Positions 1 to 12,946 of a DNA stretch of 64,000 nucleotides are shown in pieces. Origin of the DNA: Hoplostethus atlanticus (lineage: Eukaryota > Chordata > Actinopteri > Trachichthyiformes > Trachichthyidae). The notes under the pieces were generated by a model. It was not told the DNA's origin. It saw nothing but the letters and a program-made list of their open reading frames with translations, and did no database searches. How positions within the stretch are numbered: position 1 is the first letter of the stretch; each line of letters starts with the position of its first letter. Position numbers and translations under genes: made by a program. The stretch lies in the NCBI GenBank assembly GCA_034670405.1, contig JAXDDX010000004.1, positions 7,105,001 to 7,169,000 of the forward strand, given 5' to 3'.

Positions 1-1025
1 CAATGTTTAATGGTGTGGTAGAGAAGCTCCCAAGAAAGTTCCCTTCCTACAAATCTAGATATAATTAACGTGATGTTTGGGAAAGGGAAGGCTATCCATT
101 ATGTATAGAGGACCCTGCTGACTGCAGGCTGTTAAATAGTAATTTCCATTCTCTATTTTCTATTAAACAAAGTGCATGCTGTGTAATGCATATAAGCTGG
201 AAAAACATATTTCTAGTAAAATTGTTTCTCATAGGGACAATATCTGCAAGCACCACTCATTGAAGAGAATGGGTTTCTCTTCTATCCAGCTTAAATATTT
301 CTAACACTGTTTGAATGAGAGATATTAGAAAGTATGTATTTTAGTGAAATACTTTGAGAGCAAGAGACACTATTTATAACAGGGTTCGTTCCTGATGCTA
401 GATTGCACACTGGCTAATCTGGCAAACCATAATAATAATAACCAAATTAAATACATACAAATTAAACAATATATACATTTGGTCTTAAATGTAAATACAA
501 AAAACATTTCTCAGTTGGAGTTTTTCTTATTTCTGTATCAAAATTAGTACAGATCATGAAATCTGTGGGTGTATTGCACAGTAGTTACCTTCATACCAGG
601 ACACTCGTGAATTTGCCTTAATTCTGTTCAGTGAATGGAATGCTCTTCTTTTCAGCATCTGACAATGGTGTACATACTGTATATCTATGTGTAACTGTAT
701 GTATACAATACTGTTACAGTGTATGTTCTTACTGACAGATATAACACATACAGTATAACTACCAGCTAAATTCCTACCCTATTAGAAACCCTTAAACATT
801 GTTGGCACTAGCTACACTGCTGGGACAAACCAAAACAAAAGCAGTTGTTCTTCTAGTCTTTAGGAAAGATTAATTGGACAACTAACCAGGCTGGCAGTTC
901 AGCAATGTATGCACAATAAGGGTCAATAGGAAAGTGTATTTAAAAGGTATAACTCACACTTAACAAGACACAGATGATGAAAAGACAGAAAGTGTGGCTT
1001 ATCAAACCTACATGTTCCCTTAGGC

Positions 1026-1175
1026 TACACTCACCGGCCACTTTATTAGGGACACCTATCCGGGTAGGACCCTCTTTTGCCTCCAGCCTGAATTCTTCGC
1101 AACATGGATTCAACAAGTTTGTCCTTCTGCACTTCTAACGAGCAGGAGTACCTAATAAAGTGGCCGGTGAGTGTA
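1026..1175 (-). mobile_element. Tc1-like non-autonomous element with 25-bp terminal inverted repeats
   Basis: The left end starts TACACTCACCGGCCACTTTA and the right end (1151-1175) is its exact reverse complement over 25 bp; both outer ends carry TA, as expected for Tc1/mariner insertion. This terminal repeat is familiar from Tc1-like elements scattered through fish and frog genomes. The 100-bp core, read on the minus strand, looks like the end of a transposase gene and its tail (codons for a TLLNPC-like stretch), so this is an internal-deletion derivative in minus orientation without coding capacity. Confidence 0.8.
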
Positions 1176-2641
1176 TATACAGAATGTGGCAAAGACATCC
1201 TGTCCTGCTGGTGAGTCAAGCAAGCTAAGTAGAACCCTGCCTTATGCTAAATGAAGTGCACATCTTCACTCACTGTGGTTGGCCTCTACAATGAGGCTGT
1301 CCTGCTGCCCTGACCTCAGGCTGTTGCTGTGTGGGCCATCTGGACACACTGGAACACCTGCTACTGTTGCTGGCACAGAGGAGAACAAAACTGCAATCCT
1401 TCAACTCCTGTGTGCCCTTTCGCATGATTTATGCTAGATAGATGGAATCTGAAGAATTTCTTGCTGCCCAGATAGCTCTATAGATCTGAGAGGAATGGTG
1501 ACAGGGATGAGCTCAATAAAAGTAGCAGAGCTTTGCGCACTAGTACTCATAGATTTTTGGAACATCATGCTTCTACCTCTCCCATTCCTGCAGATCGGAC
1601 GATGGCTAAAGGCTGTTTTAAAGATGTTAAAACTGCATCTCTTCCATTCGACCTTGTCATGTTTATGAAGGTAATGATGTGTCACACAGGCCATAGTAAA
1701 TGTCCCCAATGATATGCTCAGGCATTTTGATGTATAGATATCGGAAAGGTAATAGTGGCTTGAAATTAAACTCATCCACTGTACAGGGGGATTGAGAGAA
1801 TATATGGTCTAAGTTGAGAAAGTATTTTTGTTGTGGATGTAATGTAAAAAGAGATACAGTATATACATACATAATTGTTATTACAGTATGACTATTTTCT
1901 ATCCAGTTTCAGTTGATGTTCTATTTATCTAATGTTTTGACCCTGAATGAGGAGGCTGAAGTTCTGTCCTGGTCTACCTCCGGCCCTATTCCAGGAGGAA
2001 CAGGCCAGCTGTCATGTCAATGTGTCTCTGTCTGATGCATGGTTATATATTTTTTCTGTATGTTTATTTACTTAATAAAGATGAGTGTCAGGCAATACAT
2101 CACAGTCTCCTATGGGTATACCCATTAAGATGTTTTCTAAGACAAAAGGGACATGTTTTAAATAAATAACAGTGCTGGGAAGTGAAAGAAAAGAAACATT
2201 GAGCCATTAGAATTTCCCTCAGCAGCAGTAAGGTGTTAAAGTTATTGTTAAAGACTGTTATACTGGATATTCAATAAGATGCTTTAATGATCACAAGCAA
2301 GTACTGCACAGTCTGCCTATCTGCCCTTAAATGCTCTCTTGTTGAAATGCAGAATTGAGAGAAAAGGTGCCATTACTTTGACAGATGTTTTACAGTTTTT
2401 GTTTCTTTATGATGCGCAATCATATCATGTTAGAAACAGACAGGACAAAGAGTCATGGAGCAAAGAGGTGTGCCTGCACAGTATGCACTTAAAATCAACT
2501 TTGATTACAAAATGCCCAAAGAGAAAATATTATTTTGCTTTTGCCAAAAATCTTCAAGAGTGGGATGAGGACCAAAATGACAAAAAGTATCATTCCCTTG
2601 TTGTATTTGGAGTACAAAGCAGACTATAAAAGCAATGAGGT

Positions 2642-2670
2642 TGTGTGTGTGTGTGTGCGCGTGTGTGTGT
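2642..2670. repeat. GT dinucleotide microsatellite
   Basis: About 14 GT units, interrupted by GC steps. Confidence 0.9.
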
Positions 2671-3252
2671 GCGCCCGCAGCTGACAAGACAGTCCGCTTG
2701 CCTGCCGCCTACCACTTTAGATGATAATACCCACAACATTTTACTCTTTGAAATGTTAATTATGAATAAACTTCCTTTGATCCTCTGCAATGTAACGTGC
2801 CCTGACTGCATCTCACCCACCAGGATTACAGGATATCAAAACAATGCAAGACGAGCCAAATGTGAGTAACCTACTTACAGTAAAATCTACACATTAGTGT
2901 CTTTGTTAAGTTGTCCTCATGCCACCGTCTTTAGATACAAATTCATACAAAAGGGAATGAAATGAAAATGTGAGAGGCTTTCAGATGGTTTCAAGAGGTA
3001 AGTGAAACTTTTTTTCAACTCTTTCAAATTAATTCTGCTTCAGTAGATTCACAAAGGACAACAGTGAACAAGTGCCAGCATTTTTGCCAAGTTCTTATCA
3101 ACCTATGACAAGTCATTATGAGAGATGAAGTCCCCAAAGGTGGAAGCACTCGTGAGTGGGAGTTTCTTGTCTAATACACAGTAGTCCATCTCATTTTCTC
3201 AGCCAACCCACTAGCTCTCCTTGGAATTTAGTCCATATTTACTCCTCCATTC

Positions 3253-6200
3253 TCAATGCCAGACCTTGACCTCGCCACCCCAGTCACAAGTGGCCACATT
3301 GGCAGGTAGAACAGGGTGCTGAGACACACACAGGCAGGGCTGGCTGTGGGCACGGAGAGTGTGTAACATACGAGCATTGTGGTAGTCATAGAAGTGTGCA
3401 GAGCCGGTGGAGCTCCCTGAGGCCAGAATAGTTCCGTCCAGAGAAAACTCACACTGCACAGCGTATCCCTCCACCTAGAACAAGACTATATATTAGTCAT
3501 GCTGCATAGCACCACCTTCCACCAAAAGCCTTAATAGTATTAGCATCAGCATAATATATTGTATTGTAAGCATTGTGACCCAGTGAGGAATAGGTTTTAA
3601 GGCAGTAACACTGTCAAGTCAGCAAATAAAAGTGCAGGTGCTTAACCTCGTTGGCCTATCTGAATATAAATCTTCGCAAAGTCATGAGTGTCTGTTATTT
3701 GGTATAGAAGCAAAAGGCATTTGTTACTGTGAATTGGGGGCATGATGGTGATGGTCAGGTTGGCTGCACAGACGTATACATAATCACAGTAACGGACATC
3801 CTCAAGGGTGTTACAGCTTTTATACACTGGTTACTAACACATATGTACTGTCTGAAAAGTTTTCTTCAATATAGAATAGAGCTGATGTCAGCTAGCAGCT
3901 CAAGTTACTAGCTCAACCAGCTCAAAGCAGCTTACAGCCAGATTGATCAGCTCATACCAGCTAGGATTCTAAACTGGTCTGAGCAGAGAACTGTGTGGAT
4001 TGCAGCTTTTTCATTGGCTCAGGCTTATCATGTGGTACAGTGTGCTTATCACCTGCAGTTGGCTCATTGCAGAAAGAGCCGTGCCGGCGATTGGCAGCCT
4101 TGTAGGAGGCCACTGCCTGATGGGCCTTACTAAGGGAACAGGAGTCCGTAGGCTACCCCAGCGAGCTAACTTCTCTACTAAATTCAAGCAGTCACTGATA
4201 ACTACATTGTTGTTCCAGAGAATGCTAGCTAATCTTAAGTCCTCACTTATGTGTTGAAGTAGTGCTAGTTTTATATACTGTATATGCCAATCTTCTGGGT
4301 AAAATTTCTGATTGTGACATTGAGAATAAGGTCAATTGTCAATGTCTGAATATCCTCTTTTCAGGCTTTGGAAAATGCTAACTTTAAATTTAAAACATTG
4401 GTTGTCATTACTATACATTACAATGGTGGACATGTTTAGTTTTCTTAACAAATGAACAGAAAATCTCCTCAGCATGCCATGAGTAATATCTGACAGACAA
4501 ATCCTGCCTGTTAGTCCTTACTCAATGGAAATATTGTATTTTATTTAGTGAGTTTGTTTTGGGGGTGGGTGCTGTAGAAGAAACACCACAGGCTATGAAT
4601 CTATAGAGTGCTATAAAGTATAGACATGTCAACTGTGTGGCTTATGTTTATGATGTGTATTTGATTTATGTGAATGCTTCTATGTGACTGCCTTTGCACA
4701 GATACGCGTGCATGTGATGTGTGCACGGATGTGTGTCTGTGTGCTTGTGCATGTGGTGTATAGATCAAAGTGTGATGCTTTTCTGCATTGATCAGGCCTA
4801 TGCAACACCCCCTCCTCCCCAGGCAACATTCTTTACTGACCTTATGTCCTTCATATCGCCGCCTCTTGTTCATCCTAAAGGGCCTCTGGGAGGAGAACAC
4901 TGCCATGTAGTTCCCATTGGTCTGCGCAACAAAGGACTCCTCCACTGGGTGGAGAGCCAGGCTGGGGCACGTGTACTTCTCCTAGAGGTCAAATGAGTGG
5001 AGGGAAACTAATTCAAGCCATTTGACCTTTACTGTCACTGGTGCTGGTCAAAAGGGCATCTGTATGTCAGCTAATCTATTATTTTAGCGAAGCATAATAT
5101 TCAGATGTACATTAAAATATTTAGACATAATACACAAGTCCAGTACACATACACAAAGTAGCATGAAAGACTTGTATAATAAATGCTAAATTCAAATTAC
5201 AATAACACCAATTAAGGAATTATAATTTCTTCAAAAAACTGAAAATAACAAGGTTCTTATATCCCATCTATAAAGAAATGACTAAGAATGAATCTTCTAG
5301 CCTTAGTTGCAGCAGACAGACAGACACACACAGACACACATCTTTCTCTATCTGTCTGTCTCTCTCTCTCCCTCTACATATATCTCTAATCTATCTCTCG
5401 CTCACACACAGATCACCTTACATGGTAAATCTGGTTGGAGACCTTGGCTGTGGTCTGGTAGTCCCAGGCGATGAGGGTGCGTTCAGCAGAGTCCCTGCTC
5501 ACAGAGTCAGAGCTTGTTATAAACTCCACACCACCTCTCAGGAACAGGATGTCCAAGGTCTGCTGGATCCCTGCTTTGTATACTTTCACCACCTAGAAGA
5601 TAAGATACACAAACCAAAACATAGAAGAATTCTTCTCAGTTGACTATTACTGTTGCTCTATGCCTCATCTACATGAACACAGTGTATTGGGTAACATGTA
5701 GGCTACAGTGTGACATTTGGAAAAGAAACCCAAATTAACTAAAGCCACGTAAAGTGTTGAAAAATCTGAAATAGCTATATGTATCATTTAGTACCTTTAG
5801 TACTATTTTAGTTAGAATTAGTGTATTTAATGTTGCAGAAACCAACCACAATGGCTTTTATGGTACTTTTCTAGCCTGATTAGACAATGTACAGGGAACT
5901 GGTCTCAGAAGGGCAATTACCAGTAAAGAGGGAGTCATCTGGACTTTTGCCATGCAGGTAAGATGACAACTATAGTGTCACTAGTCCTTGCCTATAACCC
6001 AACTCCGAGCCAACTACTTGCCCAGCTGTCTCTGCGAGCGGCAGCATGTATGTTTTTGTCAAAGGACAAAAATGATCCCTATATAGATATTTTGGTAAAA
6101 ATGATACAAATTGGATGTTCAAGAGATTGGTGCAATGACGGTTGGTCGATAAATCCTAAAAGTCAATAATATAGCTCTGTCTGATACAGCTTGACCTGTC

Positions 6201-7429
6201 GGCACAAATGCTAAATGCTTGACCCATCTGGACTTCAACCAACTCCCAGTAGATCTTAAAACCTGTAGGCCAAACGCCAGTGAATGAGAGAGGGTATCAA
6301 TCAAATGGCAAGATGCAGCCAATCATAACTGAGGTCCAAGTAGGGCGCACTGAAAGCATTTCTTATCCTCTCAAAGGGCCAATAAGAGAGCTACAGTTTA
6401 ACAGTCTCCTTTGATAGTCCAGTTTTATCAGATAAGATGTACACAGGGACTTTGCTGGGGTTAGTTTTGATTTCAGAGCTAGCATGAAAGGGGGATTCTA
6501 ATACTGATCAGGTCAGCAGTTAGGATACTCGGGACAACCTAAACTTTGACACCCAATCGTGACCTCCACCCCTCTCCTCCTTCTTAACCAATTTATCTAA
6601 GCCCAAACCTCTTGTGTCGACAATCACTAAGTTTCAACATAAGATGCACACAACTGCATGAGTCTGTGGCATGACTTCACACTACTGGTTTAATGTTGTG
6701 CTTGAGGGTGGGTGAGCTGCTCTCAGTCCTTTTATCTAGTGGGGTAATTTCACCCCAGAGCAAGAAACACACAGCCCAAGGCTAAGACTGACAGGCAGTC
6801 AGGATGCCATTAACAGCCTATTTGCTGTGGACTGGTTCACGCTTCCTCTGCAACCCACATAGACACCTACTGGCAGAACCAATCCCTGCTGTATTAAAGC
6901 TAAACCCCTGGGGGGAAAAGCTTCAGTATGCCCTGGGGACACATTCTCTAAGTGAACATTTAGATTCTAAGGTAGTGAATAGGATTATCATATAAAGCAG
7001 TCTATTAAGTTTAATATTGGATTGAATTGAAAATGAATTGAAAATTTGTATTGAACAGTGAGACAAATTGGAGCATTGCTCCTGAGTATAATAAATACAA
7101 TGGATGCATCATCATGCACAACCAACAGTAGAGGGCTGTGACTGTACCGGGTGTAATTGTGTGAGCATGTAGCATGCAGAAAAGCATGTGTGCTCAATCT
7201 AGCATCCCTACATAAATAAACGTTACAAAAGTAAATTAAAAATGATATGTCTACAGTAAGGAGGTTAATTAGTTTGACCTTGCAGATGCGAGAGTCCCAG
7301 GCCTTAACAACTGAACTGTAACCTCCGCACAGGAATACTTCTCGGTCGCTGGGTTGGAAGGCCACACACATCACCTTGAACTGGTTCTCCACCTTCACAA
7401 TCTGCTGCCCTATGGATATGCACACAGAA

Positions 7430-7505
<76 letters not shown>

Positions 7506-10500
7506 GCTTCTTGAATTTCTAAATCTTGTATTGTGCCAATTAAGTCTTGGAATACGAGTCATTGTCCAGAAATATCTTTAAAAGTTTCTGTCTACCATAT
7601 TGTATTATGTGGTAATGTCAAATGTTGAGATTCTTCAGGAAAGAGCAACTTGCCACATCTTGCTCTCATTAACTGAATGCTGTCACCTTCATTGCTGATA
7701 TTGCATGAAAGGCATTTCTTTCATAATCCTCAGAATCCATGAAAGGATACCGTTTCCTCTAAGAAGATTAGCTATCTCCTATAGCCAGACATCTTGACCA
7801 TTAAAGACTAATACTGAGCCTTTCATGTGGAGATAAGCAGCCACATAGCGCTCCTCTCATTTGGGATGCACCTAGTAGAGAAACAGTGCAACATCCCCCA
7901 GGTTCACGATCCTGTGTGTGTGTGTGTGTGTGTGTGTGTCCTACTCAGCTGTAGGGAACTTCTTCCCAGCTCAACTCCAATCCCCTAGCTCAATTCTGCC
8001 CTCCCTGGTCCCCAACATCCCCCTGAGCCGTCAGGCCAGCTAAGCAATTACCCGATTGCTGTCCCATCACTGCCTAGGGAATACCGCTGCTGCTGCTGCG
8101 GCGGCTGTTACACACATCTACCTGAAACAAACCAACAGACCAAATACACTGTGTGTGTATCTCTGTGTGTGTATCTGTGCGTGTGTGCGTGCGTGTGTGT
8201 GAGTTCTTAGTTATTGCCAAAGATATGATTCCCAATTCAGTGTAGCTTTTGAAATTCATAAAGCAAAGATGTGATTTATAATTTTGCAAAAGTACACAGC
8301 AAGGCAGGTGGAAGAAAAAGTATCATCTTTAATGGCTCTGTGATCATTTCAGGTCAGAAGCAGGGTCTATGCCTGCTTACAGGGTACATATATCACACAT
8401 TGATCACTTGTCTGTCTGACATAGTGCTACTAAAAAGATCATGGAGATCTTATTATGATAATATCAAAGTTATTATTGGGCGCCCTGGGTCAGTTCAACA
8501 TCACATCGACCAAAGGTCTGTGATTGCAAAATCATGGCTTTAGTTGTTTAGTGTACAAGATGCATGGCTTGACACAACATGTCTGGGATATGCTTTGGAC
8601 TGAAGCACATTTGTAACAAATGAGTCTTTGACAAGCTGCTTTGAAGAAAACATCACTCAAGACAAAAAGATAATCTAAACTGTCAAAGGAGTAGTGATGT
8701 AGAAAAGAGAAAACAGAAACCCCAAAAACAAAAACCCCACTGTTTTGGCTAGAGGCTTTCTACAGTCAGCTTTATCTAAATCAATTAAAAGAAGGTTGTG
8801 CTTAAAAACAAAACAAAAACATTGAGGGGCTTAAATATAATTAAGCCTGAAAGGGTGCGACCAAAAATGAGTTCCTTGGGAAATGATAAAGAGGCTACAA
8901 AGGGCCCTGTTATGAACCGAGCCAGTCTAAAAGCCAGCGGCTCTGTCAAAGGCTATGCAAATCAGAACACCTCAGGGTTCAGTGGCTGCTCATTAATTCA
9001 TCGAACAAACACCAAAACCCAATCCAAAACAGTCTTAGGCAGTTAGCCCACAACAAAAAAAGCACTTCATTACACACTCGTTCCAGGAAATTCCTACCAA
9101 CTCTTTTAGAAAAGGGAATGGGTCACAGCTAATAAACTGCAGCAACTGGACCTTCTTTCATTTAATGGTGGACTACCTTGCTCCCAAATTCAATCACATT
9201 GATCCAAAGTTTTAACAGGCACTTTATTTGGGCTTGTGCTTGCCTGGCGGGGAGCCTTCTTGCTTAATTGGCTTACCCGTGGTGATACTGAGAAGATCTG
9301 TCATCTAGATTTAAAGCTCATGTTTGGAGAGAAGATGAGAAATCAACATTCTCCCCATAATAAATAGAGCCTCGTTATGTTTTAATTAAGCAAGATTAAT
9401 TAGTTTGCACAGGGAAGGAAGATAAGGAAAGACTATGACAATCTGTCCCTCTCTTACTATAGTTTTCTTTGTAGTCCATGTAATAAAGAAAACTCTGTGA
9501 TCTTCTGCAGAGCTGGCATAGATGACTACAGAGCAGAGGACATTAGGGATGATTGGGATGGCCGGGATGAGCCCCTCGGAGCAGAGGGGAGTTTGGATGA
9601 AATAGATATTCTGCCTCATTACCAGATCTACCAAAGGAGGACACTTTGATCTGGAGACAGTACTGTCACTGCACATAGTTTAAGGTTGGAAACACTTTAG
9701 TTGATTTTTACAAGAAATCTCCCAAACAAAATGTGGAAAAACTGGGGTGAATATTCTTTTTGCTTTACCTTGATTTAAAAAAAAAAAAAATGGTGGCAAC
9801 AGTAGATATGTGCTTAGCATGGCTAGACAATAAGGACGGCCAGTATGAGAGTGGTTAGGGACAGCTGATTTAACTGTTTCGTCGTTGCAGCATTGTCATT
9901 GGTTGCACGTCGATACGTCTTCGAACATTTTTGATGCTTGTCACTGGATTCCCGGCGATTTTATACGCTGCGAAAGTTTGTAGGCAGTACAAAGTGCAGG
10001 CAAGACAGGCAAAAGTGAGGCAAGCGAGCGAGCGCAAAAAAGAAAATAAATAGGAGATGAGTTGGAAAGCGACAGTCAAGATCGGATCGTCTTATATTGT
10101 TGTGACACAAATAAAGTGAACTCTTCTCATCCTGCCTGTGTCTCGGTCATGGCCCCGGGGGAAGCGAGTTCAAGCCAGTGAAGGAATTTGATTCTAGGAC
10201 GGCATAAAAACGATGCATCAACAATATGTATACATATATTTAGAAAAGGTGAAGCGGGGCGTCGGTTAAACAGTTTATTAATTTGCATTGCCTTATTTGG
10301 AAATATATAGCTCAAAAATGGCTATTTCTCATTTTTGCAGCAGGGCCAGTGAAAATGTTGCTGGGGCAAGTGAAAATCTGAAAATTGTTGAGCCCTGGCT
10401 TAGTCCAACCTGGTGTGAGAAATCTTCATCTTTCATAAACCAATAAGTTTAAAGATTTAAAGCTTATGAGGCCTAGGGCTGGACTGTGGTCCTGTGTAGT

Positions 10501-12909
10501 CCAAGAGCATGGCACTAATACTGACAAGTTTAAGGGTTCCGCTGTTTTCCACTGAGGCCAACTGCACTAAATGGGGCTAACTGCACACATTGAGAACTAT
10601 GTGTGCATACACATTTAGTGTAAGGCATGCATTAAACAATATACTGGTATATGTAGCCTGTAGCTGAATCCTAGCCAAGACAGCATTAATAGGACACTGT
10701 ATCGAAAAAGTAATGCATAACATTGCTATAGTTTACTGTGAAACTCCATCATACAAATTAAATATTGTTGGAGCCTTTAGCTAAATTCATAAAACATCCT
10801 TCTGCAAAGCCAAAGGGTGATGTACATGCCTACACCAATACTGGCACTCTCTTTGTTTACTAGTTTTTTTTACTAGTTTTTGGAGAGCAAGGACAATCCA
10901 CATTCTGCCAGTGCCTGCAGGGATCTGGATAGGAGACTCAAGTCCTGTCATATACACATGCACACACGGACTCGTCAACCTGTGGCAGCCTGTGGGCAAG
11001 TTTTCCTATGCCAACCTCTGCCAATCAACTTGGCCAAGGACAGCTTTGAAAGCATTGGACAACAGATGCCACTTCACACTAATGCCCTGCAGATGAAATT
11101 AATTTATTCCCTCCCAGCTCTCCCTCTCTCACTTTTTCTCTCCCTCTGAATTTATTCTGCCTCTTTCAATTTCTTTCTCTTGCAATCTTTCTCCTCATCT
11201 CCATTTTTCCCTTTCTCCTGCTGCATTATACCACCTAACCTGTTCTCTCTCTCCATATCCTTCTCTTCCTCTACAGATTGCTGGTCAGCTGTGACAGCCT
11301 GTCTGAGTCCCAATGGGAATGGATATAGGATTCTACAAATTAAATTGGACAAGGGAACTACTGCAGATGGGGAAAACACTTAAGCTGGCCAGGCAAAATG
11401 GGAACACACACCACTCTGCATGCATAGGCTTACCTATAATTCTATTTCTATGTAAACATACCAATAGCTAGCATTTGTTTAGGTATGCTGCAGTGAAATA
11501 AGGGATCAGGGGTCATAAATCCCGTGGGAATATGGGAGCCACTGGAAGATCCTTCATAGGTTACCCTGCTGTGCTGAGAAGTCCAAACCACACTTATGCA
11601 TTTAAAATATGAGGCTAATCTTGTATATTCTCTCTTGACCACATATTAATTCTTTCTGCTTATACATGATCTGTTAGAAAGTGTCTATGCGTAGGTCAAG
11701 CCCTAACATATTAAATTTAACTGAGAATGTGCAGCAACGGCATTGGAATTCCCAACTCCCACGCTAATATGCAATGAAATTGAACTTTCCTGATCTTGTG
11801 AGGAAGGAATGCATGCTTGTTGCTCTGTGGTGCCAGAATCCTTCTACCAGCAACCATCTCACATCCTCAGCAGCCATCTGGTTTATTCACTTTCATATTA
11901 AAGTGTTCTGTATTCTGGTTTGATGTGGATACATGCAATAGTATGACAGCCCTTTAGAAAACTGAAATGGCTTGAACATTTTTCGTTTTTGTTACGTTTG
12001 AACTCAACAGGGAAATTACACACTGCTGAGCTCAGCTGGTGGCTACGAAAGCATGAGACCAAAATAAACATTTGTTTGTTTACGGTTGTGGCTGGTGACG
12101 TTCCAGTATAAGGTCATGTTGGCTGCTCCTGTGGTGATATATCCATTATTGATCACCTTCCTGGAGCTGCCTGTGTGTTTAATGGCCTGCCCGAGCTATT
12201 ATCTGTAGGCTTTATTGACAGACTCGACAGACATGCTGAGGGGGAAGTGCAAACTGCAGCAAGTCATCATGGGAATATGTTGACCTTAGAGATGTGGATG
12301 CCATGCTTCAAAACAATGTCTATTGAATGTTGGCTCATTGTGCTCAGCTTCTCTGTGATTGTTTGCTGTATATATAAACATTGCTCAATTCCATTGAACC
12401 TTTTGTATTAAAGGTTCAATGGTCTCTGAGGGGATGTTCCGCAGGTGGCGAGCAGGAAGCAAAATAGAGAATTTTAGATTATTTTTAGTGCCTTTTCAAT
12501 CTGTTCAATACAGACAGAATATTGAGCCTTTCCATGAATTCCCATTCCCATTTTGAGTAATCTTGACAAATAATTGAGCCCTCTTGAAATTCATGAATCA
12601 TTTCAGATCAAGGGAATTAGTTAATTCCATTCAAATTCCAGATGAAGTGGCCTTCCTGTTAGAGACTATCTGTATGAGTGGTTCCTATCCTTGCTGCCAG
12701 CTGGTGCCAGGCACGCTTGAGCAGAATTTCCAAAGCAAACCAAATTATTGATTCCTTGTAAATGTCACACTGAAAATGCTTTGTATGATCATACAAGAGG
12801 GCCAGCAAACACAATGAGCCAGTGGACTTGGCCCAAATTAGATTTCACTGTTTTTGGACCAAAACCACCTCTGCAAAAACGTTTTCAGGAGGGAAGAAAA
12901 TAATGCTTA

Positions 12910-12946
<37 letters not shown>

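Larger units (their letters stand above)
1..3252. other. wdr25 downstream flank
   Basis: No protein-coding exon was recognised here. The stretch lies 3' of wdr25 (minus strand), so part of it is probably the wdr25 3'UTR, but no poly(A) signal could be assigned with confidence. It contains one inverted-repeat transposon remnant (1026-1175) and a short GT microsatellite (2642-2670). The few open frames are short, low-complexity and without splice context. Confidence 0.5.

Noticed and set aside
7354-7581. Open frame through the GA repeat
   Set aside because: Created by the GA microsatellite (alternating R-E codons); it overlaps a wdr25 exon on the other strand.
12391-12422. Perfect hairpin as a microRNA precursor
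   Set aside because: Arms of only 13 bp are too short for a precursor, and flanking sequence does not extend the stem.
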